The notes: generated from the letters alone by a model not told the origin. DNA of 43,349 nucleotides from Acidobacteriota bacterium (GCA_016870915.1 VFZY01000027.1:1-43349); one strand, 5' to 3'; shown: positions 1-9,355, numbered from the stretch's first letter. A program made the numbers and translations.

Positions 1-292
1 TCAGCCGGAAGGTTGGATCCTGCGAGAGCCGCTCGGCATCGTTGACATCCTCGTAGCCGGCAATCCGGCTGTAGACGGACTGGCGCAGTAGGTCCGCCAG
101 CGGAAGCTGGGTATTCTTGCCGCGCCGTGAGTCAGTCAGGTGTTGGGCAATGAGAGCACCGAAGCCCAGCCGTTCATCCAACTCACGCACCAGGATCAGA
201 CCACCATCGGAAGTAACGCGCGATCCCTGGAAGTCGATCTTGAGAAGGCCGTTGAACGAGAGCTGAAAGGGCTGGTTTTGTTTGTCACCCAT
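1..292 (-). CDS. IS1380-family transposase, 5' part only (runs off the window)
   Basis: Reading the minus strand from an ATG at 292 gives an open frame of 97 codons to the window edge with no stop. It begins MGDKQNQPFQLSFNG and continues with VTSDGGLILVRELDERLG, then an arginine/lysine-rich stretch and a YSRIAGYEDVNDAERL segment. This is the typical N-terminus of IS1380-type DDE transposases, in which the first catalytic Asp lies in the VTSDGG region. The catalytic core and C-terminus lie outside the window. The outer end of the element should lie between about 300 and 410, next to the following gene, but I could not prove a terminal inverted repeat or target duplication. Assignment is by recognition of the N-terminal signature. 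Confidence 0.85.
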   Translation of the reverse strand, partial: MGDKQNQPFQLSFNGLLKIDFQGSRVTSDGGLILVRELDERLGFGALIAQHLTDSRRGKNTQLPLADLLRQSVYSRIAGYEDVNDAERLSQDPTFRL

Positions 293-299
293 TGGGTGC

Positions 300-410
300 T
301 GTCCTCCGCAGGGGTCTTCGCTGCCTTCAAACCCCTATCGATATTGATGCGGACGAGCATCCAGGAGATTCGCACGCGCGGCTCAAAACGGAAATGTGGG
401 TTGGGATAGT
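300..410. mobile_element. probable outer end of the IS1380-type element
   Basis: This stretch lies between the transposase start and the first codons of the next gene and has no gene of its own. An insertion-sequence terminus must fall here if the transposase belongs to a complete element. The run near 385-408 (AAAACGG, then TGTGGGTTGGG) is a candidate terminus. The matching second end is outside the window, so the boundary is a guess. Confidence 0.35.
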
Positions 411-1187
411 TCGATGACCTTTGGACGCCGTGCGGACCTGCGTCCCAGAGGCCGGCTCTCCTGCCAATCGGGCCCGGCGGATTATGAGGTTCGGCCCCCG
501 GCAGAGGCGCCGAAGGCGGGCGTGGGGGTTTTCGAATGGACCGGGCGCGATGAAGCGGTGTACGGCGACTGCACGGTCTCCTTTGAGCGGCTGGGCGATC
601 GCGTGGTGTTGACGCGGCGCGTGGTGCGCGACTACTATGGCCGCCGGCAGTGGCCGCTGGATGAGTTCCGCGCTGTGTTCCGGGAGATTCACGATCGCAT
701 TGAGAAGCCCGAAGACTGGAAGCTGGCCGATCTGGTGGCGGAACTGCGCGACCGGGAGCGTTTCATGAGCAACGAACCCGCGAACGAGCCCATTGATCTG
801 TTCGGTTTCGGCATCCCGGCAACGCTCACCACGGATTGCGCCGCGCTGTTCCTGCTGCTCTGCCAGTTCTACCTCTGGGCGCATCTCAATGAGTTGGCCC
901 GGCTGCTCGAAAACTCCTTGCCGGGCGATGGGCCAACGGGCTACATTGGCCTCTATTCGCACTTCATGGCGCGGGTCTTCAGCGTTTCGTCGGCCGCGGT
1001 GGCCCCGGGTCTTCTTCTGGGGGCGGTGGTGGTATTGGGCGCCACGCGGTCATTGCCGTACACTGGGCTACGGGCGGTTGGCGCTCTGGCATCGGTGTTG
1101 TTGGGTTTCGGGTTGATCCGGGTGTTGCGGCGGATCTCGAAGCTTGACGAGCAGCCGGCCGGACGCGGGCGTGCCGCCACTGCCTGA
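396..1187 (+). CDS. membrane protein of unknown function, 5' end possibly cut by the IS
   Basis: A frame of 263 codons, with a GTG at 396 or an ATG at 414 as possible starts. I do not recognise the family. The first roughly 140 residues are soluble and charged. Three hydrophobic segments follow, near residues 145-165 (ALFLLLCQFYLWA), 195-220 (APGLLLGAVVVLG) and 223-243, ending in a basic tail. The N-terminal dozen codons look unrelated to a protein start and lie directly against the IS1380-type element, so the original start may have been lost or replaced. The stop is followed after three bases by the PhyH-type gene, so the genes are probably co-transcribed. Function unknown. Confidence 0.6.
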   Translation: MGWDSSMTFGRRADLRPRGRLSCQSGPADYEVRPPAEAPKAGVGVFEWTGRDEAVYGDCTVSFERLGDRVVLTRRVVRDYYGRRQWPLDEFRAVFREIHDRIEKPEDWKLADLVAELRDRERFMSNEPANEPIDLFGFGIPATLTTDCAALFLLLCQFYLWAHLNELARLLENSLPGDGPTGYIGLYSHFMARVFSVSSAAVAPGLLLGAVVVLGATRSLPYTGLRAVGALASVLLGFGLIRVLRRISKLDEQPAGRGRAATA

Positions 1188-1190
1188 CGC

Positions 1191-1928
1191 ATGAGTCTCG
1201 AAACAGTTGTCACCGAATTCAACCGCGACGGGTTCGCGGTGCTGCCGGCGTTCTTTTCGGCGGCGGAACTGGCTGCCGTGAACCTGGAGGTGGATCGCAT
1301 CATCGCGGGCCAGGCTGAGTACATGCCCGCCGAGGAACTGGCTTGGGAAAAGGACACGGCCCCTGGCACCCTTCGCAACGCGTTCCGGATGCACCGCTAC
1401 CACACAGCCTTCATGGATCTGGCACGGCATGCGCGGATGACAGAGGTGGCCGCGCGGCTGCTGGGCGCGCCGCTGCGGCTCTATGCCAGCCAGATGTTTG
1501 CCAAACAGCCACGCGTGGGCTCCGTGGTGCCGTTGCATCAGGACATGCCGTACTGGCCTTTCGACCCGCCGGAGATGATCACCTTCTGGATCGCGCTGGA
1601 TGAGTCGAGGCGCGAGAACGGCTGCGTAAGGTTCCTGCCGGGGTCGCATAGGCTGGGCCGGTTGCACCATGTGGCGTCCGGGGTGCACGGGAACTCGCTG
1701 CGAACGGAGGATCCACGGGTGGAGGGGCTGCCGGAAACCGCGATTGAGATCGAGGCGGGATCGATTTGCCTGCATCACGCGCTAGCGGCGCACCGCAGCG
1801 ACCCCAACACGAGCGACAAGCCTCGCCGGGGTCTCATCTACGTCTATATGTCGCCGGCGGTGCGGGTGACCGATGAGTCGAAGCTCCGTAAGCCGTACGA
1901 GTTTCCCGTTGTGCGGGAGTCCCTGTGA
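1191..1928 (+). CDS. phytanoyl-CoA dioxygenase (PhyH) family protein
   Basis: A 245-residue protein of normal length for the Fe(II)/2-oxoglutarate-dependent PhyH family, which hydroxylates or otherwise oxidises small organic substrates. The facial triad is visible: His116 and Asp118 in PLHQDMPYWP, and the distal His at about 201 in AAHRSDPNTS. Arg212 or Arg213 follows and is placed to bind the 2-oxoglutarate carboxylate. The segment ENGCVRFLPGSHRLG is the usual family signature between the two halves. There is no signal peptide, so it should be cytoplasmic. The gene starts three bases after the upstream stop, and its stop overlaps the next gene's start (GTGA), so translation of the two is probably coupled. 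The substrate cannot be deduced. Confidence 0.88.
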   Translation: MSLETVVTEFNRDGFAVLPAFFSAAELAAVNLEVDRIIAGQAEYMPAEELAWEKDTAPGTLRNAFRMHRYHTAFMDLARHARMTEVAARLLGAPLRLYASQMFAKQPRVGSVVPLHQDMPYWPFDPPEMITFWIALDESRRENGCVRFLPGSHRLGRLHHVASGVHGNSLRTEDPRVEGLPETAIEIEAGSICLHHALAAHRSDPNTSDKPRRGLIYVYMSPAVRVTDESKLRKPYEFPVVRESL

Positions 1929-3472
1929 TCCCGCGGCGCTATGTGCTGGGGGCGGTGGCGGGGGTGTTGCGAGGCGCCACCGTGCCTCAGCCGGGCATCG
2001 CGCTGAACGAAGACAACAGCCACTTCTTCTTCACCCGCGCCGGCAGGCCGCTCACGGAGGAGCTGGTGGACGCGCTTGTGGATCAGTACGCGGGCACGCA
2101 GGTGCGCGAGTTGCTGTTTTCGCCCAACTCCATGCGCACCAGCTTTGCGAGCCGTGTCTGGGATCCGATCTGGCGCGGCTACGATCCTGAGGGTGCCGAC
2201 GATCAGGCATTGCTTCGCAGCACCGCGCCCGCGGCCCGTGCCTCCGCGCGGCGCTGGATCCACACCGCATGGCAGTTGAATCGCGATGGCATCGATGTTT
2301 ACACCCGCTGGCTCAAGCGTGCACGCAGGCATGGCATCGCGGGCTGGCTTTCGATGCGCATGAACGATCTGCACAATGTCGATGACGAGCAGAGCTTCAT
2401 GCACAGTGAGTTCTGGCGCGCGAATCCGGGGTTCCGGCGCGTGACGCACCGTTTTTCAGGGACGACGGATCGCGCCCTGGACTACGGGCGCCCGGAAGTG
2501 CGCGAGTACCACTTGAAGCTGGTGCGCGAACTGGCGGAACGTTATGACTTCGATGGCCTGGAACTGGACTGGATGCGCTTTGGCTACCATTTTCAGCCGG
2601 GCCGCGAGTCCGCCGGCCGTGTGCTGCTGACCAACTTTACCCGTGAGGTGCGCGGCATTCTCAACCACTGGGAACAGCGGCGCGGCCATGCCATCCGCCT
2701 GGGGGCGCGCGTACCGTCGCGTCCGACAACGGCGCTGAACCTGGGATATGACCCCGTGGTGTGGTGCCGCGAGGGCCTGCTTGACATGCTGGTGGTGACG
2801 CCATTTTGGGCGTCGATTGAAACGGATCTGCCCATTGAGACCTGGAGGCGCGCGCTTGACGGCACGCGCACGGTCCTGGCGGCGGGTCTGGAACTGTTGA
2901 TCAGGCCTTATCACGAGTTCACGCCGCTTCAGACGAACTCACTGGAAACCGTGCGTGGCGCCGCGGCGGCCATGCTTGAGCGCGGCGCGGACCGGATTTA
3001 CCTGTTCAACTACATGGACTCCGAGACAGCGATCGAGCGTCTGGAGGATTACCCGGCGCTGCTGCGGCAGGTGGGGAGCCTTGAGACGCTGGCCGGCCGT
3101 GCGCGGCGCCACGTGGTGACGTACGCCGATACGTGGGCTCCTGGGGAGACGCGCGTCTCAACCCTGCCGGCGGACTTAAGACCCGGACAGTGGTGTGGCT
3201 TCCGGTTGGGCACGGGACCGGCGCCGGAGAGTGGCGGGGCCGAGGTCCGTCTGGTGTTCGACACGCCGTTTGACGGGGAGGTGCGGGTGAACGGCGTGCC
3301 CTGTTCCGCTGCGGGGCAGCGCGAACTGCCCAAGCCCGGTCCGGGGCGTCCCGCCCGCATTTTCATAGCGCCTGGTAGCGCGCTTGGCGCCGGCGACAAC
3401 GTGGTGGAACTGGCGCCTAAAACCGGCAACCGCCTCACCTGGCTGGAGATTGCGATCCCCGGCCGGGCCTGA
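1925..3472 (+). CDS. exported TIM-barrel glycoside-hydrolase-like protein
   Basis: A 515-residue protein starting at a GTG that overlaps the stop of the PhyH gene by four bases. The N-terminus has a twin-arginine-like signal (PRRYVLGAVAGVL), suggesting export. The central part reads like a TIM barrel of the glycosyl-hydrolase-like (GHL) type. The strand motif DGLELDWMRF at about residues 210-219 carries Glu213 and Asp215 as candidate catalytic acids, and other barrel strands end in VTPFW and IYLFNYMD. The last 130 residues look beta-rich (LVFDTPFDGEVRVNGV) and may be a carbohydrate-binding-like domain. Assignment to an exact GH family needs a profile search. The tight coupling with a PhyH dioxygenase suggests work on the same compound. 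Confidence 0.65.
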   Translation: MIPRRYVLGAVAGVLRGATVPQPGIALNEDNSHFFFTRAGRPLTEELVDALVDQYAGTQVRELLFSPNSMRTSFASRVWDPIWRGYDPEGADDQALLRSTAPAARASARRWIHTAWQLNRDGIDVYTRWLKRARRHGIAGWLSMRMNDLHNVDDEQSFMHSEFWRANPGFRRVTHRFSGTTDRALDYGRPEVREYHLKLVRELAERYDFDGLELDWMRFGYHFQPGRESAGRVLLTNFTREVRGILNHWEQRRGHAIRLGARVPSRPTTALNLGYDPVVWCREGLLDMLVVTPFWASIETDLPIETWRRALDGTRTVLAAGLELLIRPYHEFTPLQTNSLETVRGAAAAMLERGADRIYLFNYMDSETAIERLEDYPALLRQVGSLETLAGRARRHVVTYADTWAPGETRVSTLPADLRPGQWCGFRLGTGPAPESGGAEVRLVFDTPFDGEVRVNGVPCSAAGQRELPKPGPGRPARIFIAPGSALGAGDNVVELAPKTGNRLTWLEIAIPGRA

Positions 3473-3480
3473 GCTAAAAT
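3450..3480 (+). promoter_or_regulatory. possible promoter for speA
   Basis: TTGCGA at 3450-3455 and TAAAAT at 3475-3480, separated by 19 bases. The spacing is longer than ideal and the -35 half overlaps the end of the upstream gene. The start codon of speA lies 80 bases further on. Confidence 0.35.
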
Positions 3481-3559
3481 CGCCCTTGCCCTTTGGGGCG
3501 TTCCCGGCGAAACTGAAGATTCATCCTGATTCCCGATCCATGGAGCGAGGACACATTCA

Positions 3560-5509
3560 TTGGGGCTGAAGCTGAACGACGCTGTGATACCGAACTGGGA
3601 CCCGGCTGAACGCTGGACCATCACCGATGCCGCCGAACTGTACGACGTGCACAGTTGGGGCAAGGGCTACTTTTCCGTGGGCCCCGGCGGCCACCTGCTG
3701 GTGCATCCCGACAAAGACCCACAGCGGTCCATTGATCTGAAGGAACTGATCGACAAGCTCGTTTTGCGCGGCATTGATCCGCCGCTGCTGTTGCGGTTCG
3801 GTGAAATCCTGAAGCATCGCATGGGTGAAGTTCACCAGGCATTCCAGAGCGCGATTTCCGAGCACGGCTATCGCGGCGACTACCGGTGTGTCTTTCCCAT
3901 CAAAGTGAATCAGCAGCGCCAGGTGGTGGAGGAGGTGTACGAGTACGGCAAGCCGTTCAATTTCGGGCTGGAAGCCGGGTCGAAGCCGGAACTGCTGGCG
4001 GTGCTGGGTATCGCCGGCAACGACACACCCCTGATTTGCAACGGGTTCAAGGACGACGAGTACATCGAAATGGTGATGCTGGCCCGCAAGATCGGGCGCC
4101 GCATCACGCCGGTGGTTGAGAAGTACACAGAACTCGACCTTATTCTGAAGTACGCAAAGAAGGTGGGCGTGCGGCCCGCCATAGGCATTCGTGTCAAGCT
4201 GGCCAGCCGCGGCTCAGGACGCTGGAAATCCTCAGGCGGCTTCCGGTCGAAGTTCGGCCTCACGGTGAGCGAAGCGCTGCAGGCCCTTGAGACACTGCGC
4301 GCCAACGGCATGGAAGATTGTCTGGAACTGCTGCACTTCCACCTGGGCAGCCAGATCACCAACATCCGCCAGATCAAGGGCGCGGTGATCGAGGCGGCGC
4401 GGATTTACGTGGACCTCAAGAAGTGCGGCGCCGGGTTGAAGTTCATGGACGTCGGCGGAGGCCTGGGCATTGATTATGACGGGTCGCAGACAGACTTCGA
4501 GTCGAGTGTGAACTATACGCTTCAGGAGTATGCCAACGACGTTGTCTATCACATTCAGAATGTCTGCGACGAAGAGAAGGTGGAGCATCCGTCGATCATC
4601 ACCGAAAGCGGACGCGCCATCGCCGCCTATCACAGCGTTCTGATTTTCAATGTGCTGGGCGTGAGCGGCTTTGGCGACGAAGACATCCACGTCGAGTTGC
4701 CGGCGGACGCCGAGCAGCCGCTGGTGGACCTGCTTGAGACGTACAAATCGCTGAGCCAGAAGAATCTGATGGAGGCGTTTCACGACGCCCAGCAGGCGCT
4801 GGATTCCGCGCTGAACCTGTTCAGCCTGGGTTACCTGTCGCTTGAACAGCGGAGTATGGCTGAGCAGATTTACTGGTCGATCAGCCGCCGTATTCAGCGC
4901 ATGGCGAAGCATCTGGATCCGTACCCCGAGGAGTTTGAGGGCCTGGACGCCACGCTTTCCGACACCTACTTCTGCAATTTTTCCCTGTTCCAGAGCATGC
5001 CGGACAGTTGGGCCGTGAAGCAGCTTTTTCCGGTGATGCCGGTGCACCGCCTGAATGAGCGGCCCACGCGCCACGCGGTGCTGGGCGATATCTCGTGCGA
5101 TTCCGACGGCAAGATCGACCAGTTCATTGACCGCCGCGACGTGAAGAAAACACTTCCGCTGCACCCATTCAACGGGGAAAGCTACTACCTGGGGGCATTT
5201 CTGGTGGGCGCCTACCAGGAGATTCTGGGCGACCTTCATAACCTGTTCGGCGACACCAATGCCGTGCATGTCAGCCTGAGCGCGAGTGGCGAAGTGCTGC
5301 TGGACGCGGTGATCAACGGCGACACGGTGGAGGAAGTGCTCGATTACGTTCAGTTCAGCGCGAAGTCCCTGAAGGAGCATTTCCGGAAGTCCGTTGAACA
5401 GGCGCTACGGGAAGGCCGGATCGGGTATGGAGAGTCCGGCGCGCTGCTTCGCTTCTACGAGCAGGGGTTGGACGGCTACACGTATCTCGAAGACACGCAC
5501 GAAGGGTAG
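3560..5509 (+). CDS. speA: biosynthetic arginine decarboxylase
   Basis: A 649-residue PLP enzyme, close to the 658 residues of E. coli SpeA. It decarboxylates arginine to agmatine, the first step of the agmatine route to putrescine and spermidine. The PLP lysine is Lys115 in FPIKVNQQRQVVEE. The barrel continues with LEAGSKPEL, SSGGFRSKFGL, LHFHLGSQ and the phosphate-binding glycine run DVGGGLGIDYDG. The C-terminal half has ITESGRAIAAYHSV. The ORF begins with TTG at 3560, preceded by GAGCGAGG (3543-3550) as a plausible ribosome site; the ATG at 3540 is out of frame. The stop abuts the stop of the convergent membrane protein (TAG/CTA at 5507-5512) with no spacer. Confidence 0.95.
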   Translation: MGLKLNDAVIPNWDPAERWTITDAAELYDVHSWGKGYFSVGPGGHLLVHPDKDPQRSIDLKELIDKLVLRGIDPPLLLRFGEILKHRMGEVHQAFQSAISEHGYRGDYRCVFPIKVNQQRQVVEEVYEYGKPFNFGLEAGSKPELLAVLGIAGNDTPLICNGFKDDEYIEMVMLARKIGRRITPVVEKYTELDLILKYAKKVGVRPAIGIRVKLASRGSGRWKSSGGFRSKFGLTVSEALQALETLRANGMEDCLELLHFHLGSQITNIRQIKGAVIEAARIYVDLKKCGAGLKFMDVGGGLGIDYDGSQTDFESSVNYTLQEYANDVVYHIQNVCDEEKVEHPSIITESGRAIAAYHSVLIFNVLGVSGFGDEDIHVELPADAEQPLVDLLETYKSLSQKNLMEAFHDAQQALDSALNLFSLGYLSLEQRSMAEQIYWSISRRIQRMAKHLDPYPEEFEGLDATLSDTYFCNFSLFQSMPDSWAVKQLFPVMPVHRLNERPTRHAVLGDISCDSDGKIDQFIDRRDVKKTLPLHPFNGESYYLGAFLVGAYQEILGDLHNLFGDTNAVHVSLSASGEVLLDAVINGDTVEEVLDYVQFSAKSLKEHFRKSVEQALREGRIGYGESGALLRFYEQGLDGYTYLEDTHEG

Positions 5510-8500
5510 CTACGCCTCTACTTTTCCGTCCCGCGCGGGATGCTTCCGGTTCACCAGATCGAAGAGCTTGAACGTTGTTGTGAACAGAGCCACCAGGCCG
5601 GCCCCCACCTGGCCCATTGTTTCAAGGGTCTTGTCGCCATTGCCCAACTGCACGGCGGCCACGGCCAGCAGGGCCAGTACCAGCACGTTGCGGATGGGGG
5701 ACCAGAGGCTCTCGCCGGATTCCTTCTCCCACTTTTCCACCGTTTCCGGCGCTTCGGCGGACCGAAGGAACTCAGCGAATGACTGGTTGAAGATTTGCGG
5801 CCTTGGGCAGGTAACCACCAATCCCAATCGCTCCAGCTCCAGCAGAACGGTCTTGCGCGCCGGGTTCACGAATCCGCTTGCCGCAAGCTGCACCAGGAGC
5901 AGGCGTTCGTGGCGGGCTCGCGAGGAGTAAAGCAGGCGGTAGTAGCTGGCAGTCCGTTCGCGGAGACGGCTTCGTGCTTCGCCCACATCCGCGGTCTCCT
6001 GTAGTGCGGCCGCCAGTTCATGGTAGATCTCGCGAAGCGGTTCGAGCGTGCGGCACTCTGTCCACAGTGCCCGGAGGGCCGGTGTTGAACCGGTTTCCGG
6101 TTCGTTGGCCGCGGATTCACCGTCTCCGGCTGCCTGGAAACGGCTCAGCACGCCATGCCAACGCTGCTTCTCAATGTCCGTCAGGGCGGCGCCGGCATCA
6201 GCGGATCCGAACAGTTCGTCGAAATGCAACAGGGGATTGACCGTGGCAGTCGCGATCAGGCGGTGCGCCGGGAAGCATGCGGCCGAGCCTCCGAGAAGAG
6301 CTTCGAGCAGTTCCAATGCAGCCGTACGTGCGGCGGGGGTGCGCAGAGCGGTGTCGAGATTGAGCAGCGCCACGTAGCTGGCGGCCGCGGGATGTGCGAT
6401 CCGGGCTAGCTTGAGCCGCAGTGCGGTGAGCGTTCGCTCCTGGCCTCCGGCGGGCAGGCGGCCGAGGTCGATCTCAGGTGGAACGAACCCAAGCTCTGCT
6501 TTCAGCGTCCGTTCGTGAGACTCAGGCAGGCCAAGCAGTAGAACAGGCGCGCTGCTGGCGCCGTTCACGGCGGATTGCAGCGTACTTCGTGGCGAGAAGC
6601 GATAGCCGATCAGAAAGATCAGGCGGTTTGTCTTAAGGATGTACATGTAGAGGACCCAGAGCGCGGCCACTGCCAGTGCGTACCACCGCGCGCTGCGAGC
6701 TGTGCTCCAGCTTGCGGGCTTCGCCAGCAAGACCAGGTCGTCCGACTCCGGCGTGCCGGAACCCCAATGCTTCAACTTTTGTTTGACAATAATGTCTCCC
6801 GTGCGATTCCAGGTGATTCCTCGACCCGGGGATTCGGTTTGACCGAGGTGGCCGGCGAGCAATTTCGGGAGCACCTCCAAAGCCACCAGGATCCTGTTCC
6901 CTGGGGGCTCCGCCAACTCATCCGGCTGGCCAGGGATCTGATCACCGGTGGGATCGGAGAGGAACTCCGTGTAATAGCGTAAGTGGGTCTTCAGCATCTT
7001 GGCTTGGTCAGGCTTGAACCTATTCTCCAGGATTTGTTGCGTTCCGGCGGAATAGATGGCCGGATTGTGAATCCGGTTCCAGATCGAATCCGACACACGA
7101 TCCAAGGAGGCGCCCACCTCCAGCGTGAGCGCCGCTGCCCGGAAACGGGAGATGTGATTGAAGCTCGCCTGGTGGAACGCACAGACTGGGAAAACCGCCA
7201 CGGCTATGTAAGTCAGTAGTATGTTCAACGCATAGAGCGGCAGAAAGGCGCGCCGTCTACCATTCGCCACAGGCTCCTTGCGCAGGTTCCAGATCACGAT
7301 CAGCACGGCAAGCATCGGAAGAAGGAACGCGGCGGCCACTAGCGTATCGTTCGCCAGCGTGCCAATGGCTCGGGTGGCGACCAGGATCCCAAGGGCAGTG
7401 GCGTTGAGTGCGGCCAGGCACGCGGCGATGGTGCAACACTCCCGCCATCGCCGGGCATCCGGCCACAATCGCGTGATGGTCTCCTGAAACCACCGCGTGG
7501 ATGGCGCTCTGCGATTCAGGCCCAGAATACAGACGGATCCCAGCAGGAACACCAGACTCAACGCCAGCACAAGCAGCCCCCATAGGATCACGATCCGTTT
7601 GGTGAGCCCCATCGCCTCGTTCTGAAGCGCCTCCAGATCCTGGAACACATGGATTGTCCAAGGTAACCCGGCAACGGCGGTTAAAGGCGCGCTGTAGACC
7701 AGGTATTCGTGGCCCCGGAACGCTTTCAGAGGCTCTGCCCGGCCACGGCCCACGGAAGCAAGCAAGCCCGGCGGCATGGCAGCGAGGTTCTCGGCAAACA
7801 TGGGATGATCGCTGGATAGAAGGACCGTTCCGGCACTATCCAAGACGGCGTAGTAGATTCCCGGTGGCAGCATCGGGTTGAACAGCGAGGCCGGATCGTG
7901 CACCGAACTCACGGTGACCGCCCGGTCCTTACGAAGAGACTCGCGCGTTACCACCCAAACCCTGCGCGCGGTTGTCGGTGACACCAGAAGTTCCGTCGTG
8001 AACGGCTTGCTGGCTGCACCCGTGATCGCCGCGAACCGCTTGCGCTGGAAACTCCGGAAGTTCGTAAACGCGGTCTGCACCACCGGCGCGGTGGGCACGC
8101 GCGCCGTTGTCCACTTTTCAATCTGCTCACCCTTTTCGTTTGTCCAAAAGATGAAGTCGAGGTCTCGAATCTGCTTTGCGTCGTTCTGGCTCAAGTGTTC
8201 CCAAAGATCAGAGATCGCCCAATTGTTGTAGGGCGCTCCCCATTTCGGAGCGATTCTGGGGCCGGGGTTGCGAGCGATGTTTTCGAACACCTCCAGTTGC
8301 TGAAGAATGACCGCAAAGGACTCTTTCAGTTCGTTGCTGATCGTGCCTTCGGTTTTTCTCAGGTGTTCGAGGACATGCCACCGCCGCTCGAAGTAGAACG
8401 GCCACGACACTGCCGTGAGAGTTCCAATCGACGCCGCAATCAGCGTGAATAGGAACAGCAGGACCAGATCGTGGGTGCCCAACCGGGCCGATGGGCGAAT

Positions 8501-9316
8501 GAATAACAGCTTTAGCATGGGCCCACTGAGTGCAACCAAGAGCAACAGCAGCGTCGCCCACAGAATCAGGCGAGGGGAAAGATGCCTGGCCTCCCGCTCA
8601 ATCTTTGACGCTTCCACCAGCCCCGCGACCATCAAAGTCTGTTGTCGCCCGTCCGCTGCCTCCAGCCAGAGCCGGACGGGCTGAACGAACACCGAGTATT
8701 CGATGCCGTGAAATCGGGCCTGCTGAAGATAGCCGGCGCCCGATTCCGGATGGTGATCCCCGGCCGGCTCCTCCCCGCCGCCGTGTGTGCCTTGCCTGGT
8801 TTTGTGGCCGGTGGTTAGGACTGACTCCAGGTTCAGGATCGTCGGCGCGGGAGATGACCTCTGATAGATGACGTCGCCTGAGTCCCTGGCCACCAGCACG
8901 TCGTCGAATCGCTGCTGACGGGCTACCGGGCTCATGAGCGCGTGGATGTTTCCATCCGCCTGATGCCCGCCCGCCGTGAACCAGATGCGCTCACCGTTCG
9001 TCCCGGTCCGGAATTCCACACGGACCGCGGTGCAACGCTCGCTCTTTTCCGGTCCCCGCCGGATGATCAGGTCGGGAATCAGCTCTCCGTTGATCGTGGG
9101 ATTTGCCGCAAGATCGCAGGTTTGGGCCAAAGCGCCACCCAGATTGTCCAACTTAGCCTTGATTTGGCGTCCGGCGCTGGCCAACTCGCGAAATCGCAAC
9201 TCGGTGAAGTAGTTCCGCCGCTCGGGGATGTGCTTGGCCAGATAGAACCAGCCCGCGGCGGCGGCGGCAAGTCCCGCCACGCCATAGGCGATCCACTTGG
9301 ACAGGTTGGGCTTCAT
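5510..9316 (-). CDS. large multi-pass membrane protein with two or three cache-like outer segments and a degenerate NTPase-like region
   Basis: A 1268-residue protein with no family I can name. Predicted membrane segments lie near residues 8-28, 249-273, 283-310, 573-600, 627-648, 657-677, 690-715, 877-893, 1208-1223 and 1229-1255. Between them lie extracytoplasmic-looking regions at about 30-245, 312-570 and 716-875. The second resembles a double-cache ligand-binding fold (GIYYAVLDSAGTVLLSSD, HEYLVYSAPL). The soluble part at 905-1205 has a strand-loop APVLLLGLPES at 923-933, where a Walker A would lie but without GK[ST]. YVALLNLD at 981-988 looks like a Walker B strand and LIATATVNP follows at 1020-1028. 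Residues 1135-1190 look like a winged helix (LAASGFVNPARKTVLLELERLGLV). It could be a receptor with a dead STAND-like ATPase. Function unknown. Confidence 0.55.
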   Translation of the reverse strand: MKPNLSKWIAYGVAGLAAAAAGWFYLAKHIPERRNYFTELRFRELASAGRQIKAKLDNLGGALAQTCDLAANPTINGELIPDLIIRRGPEKSERCTAVRVEFRTGTNGERIWFTAGGHQADGNIHALMSPVARQQRFDDVLVARDSGDVIYQRSSPAPTILNLESVLTTGHKTRQGTHGGGEEPAGDHHPESGAGYLQQARFHGIEYSVFVQPVRLWLEAADGRQQTLMVAGLVEASKIEREARHLSPRLILWATLLLLLVALSGPMLKLLFIRPSARLGTHDLVLLFLFTLIAASIGTLTAVSWPFYFERRWHVLEHLRKTEGTISNELKESFAVILQQLEVFENIARNPGPRIAPKWGAPYNNWAISDLWEHLSQNDAKQIRDLDFIFWTNEKGEQIEKWTTARVPTAPVVQTAFTNFRSFQRKRFAAITGAASKPFTTELLVSPTTARRVWVVTRESLRKDRAVTVSSVHDPASLFNPMLPPGIYYAVLDSAGTVLLSSDHPMFAENLAAMPPGLLASVGRGRAEPLKAFRGHEYLVYSAPLTAVAGLPWTIHVFQDLEALQNEAMGLTKRIVILWGLLVLALSLVFLLGSVCILGLNRRAPSTRWFQETITRLWPDARRWRECCTIAACLAALNATALGILVATRAIGTLANDTLVAAAFLLPMLAVLIVIWNLRKEPVANGRRRAFLPLYALNILLTYIAVAVFPVCAFHQASFNHISRFRAAALTLEVGASLDRVSDSIWNRIHNPAIYSAGTQQILENRFKPDQAKMLKTHLRYYTEFLSDPTGDQIPGQPDELAEPPGNRILVALEVLPKLLAGHLGQTESPGRGITWNRTGDIIVKQKLKHWGSGTPESDDLVLLAKPASWSTARSARWYALAVAALWVLYMYILKTNRLIFLIGYRFSPRSTLQSAVNGASSAPVLLLGLPESHERTLKAELGFVPPEIDLGRLPAGGQERTLTALRLKLARIAHPAAASYVALLNLDTALRTPAARTAALELLEALLGGSAACFPAHRLIATATVNPLLHFDELFGSADAGAALTDIEKQRWHGVLSRFQAAGDGESAANEPETGSTPALRALWTECRTLEPLREIYHELAAALQETADVGEARSRLRERTASYYRLLYSSRARHERLLLVQLAASGFVNPARKTVLLELERLGLVVTCPRPQIFNQSFAEFLRSAEAPETVEKWEKESGESLWSPIRNVLVLALLAVAAVQLGNGDKTLETMGQVGAGLVALFTTTFKLFDLVNRKHPARDGKVEA

Positions 9317-9355
9317 TCCAGTGGCGATCCCACGCTCCAGGAATTAGTGTCTGGC

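Noticed and set aside
4232-5380. 382-codon minus-strand frame inside speA
   Set aside because: speA is certain on the other strand and the antisense translation has no family features.
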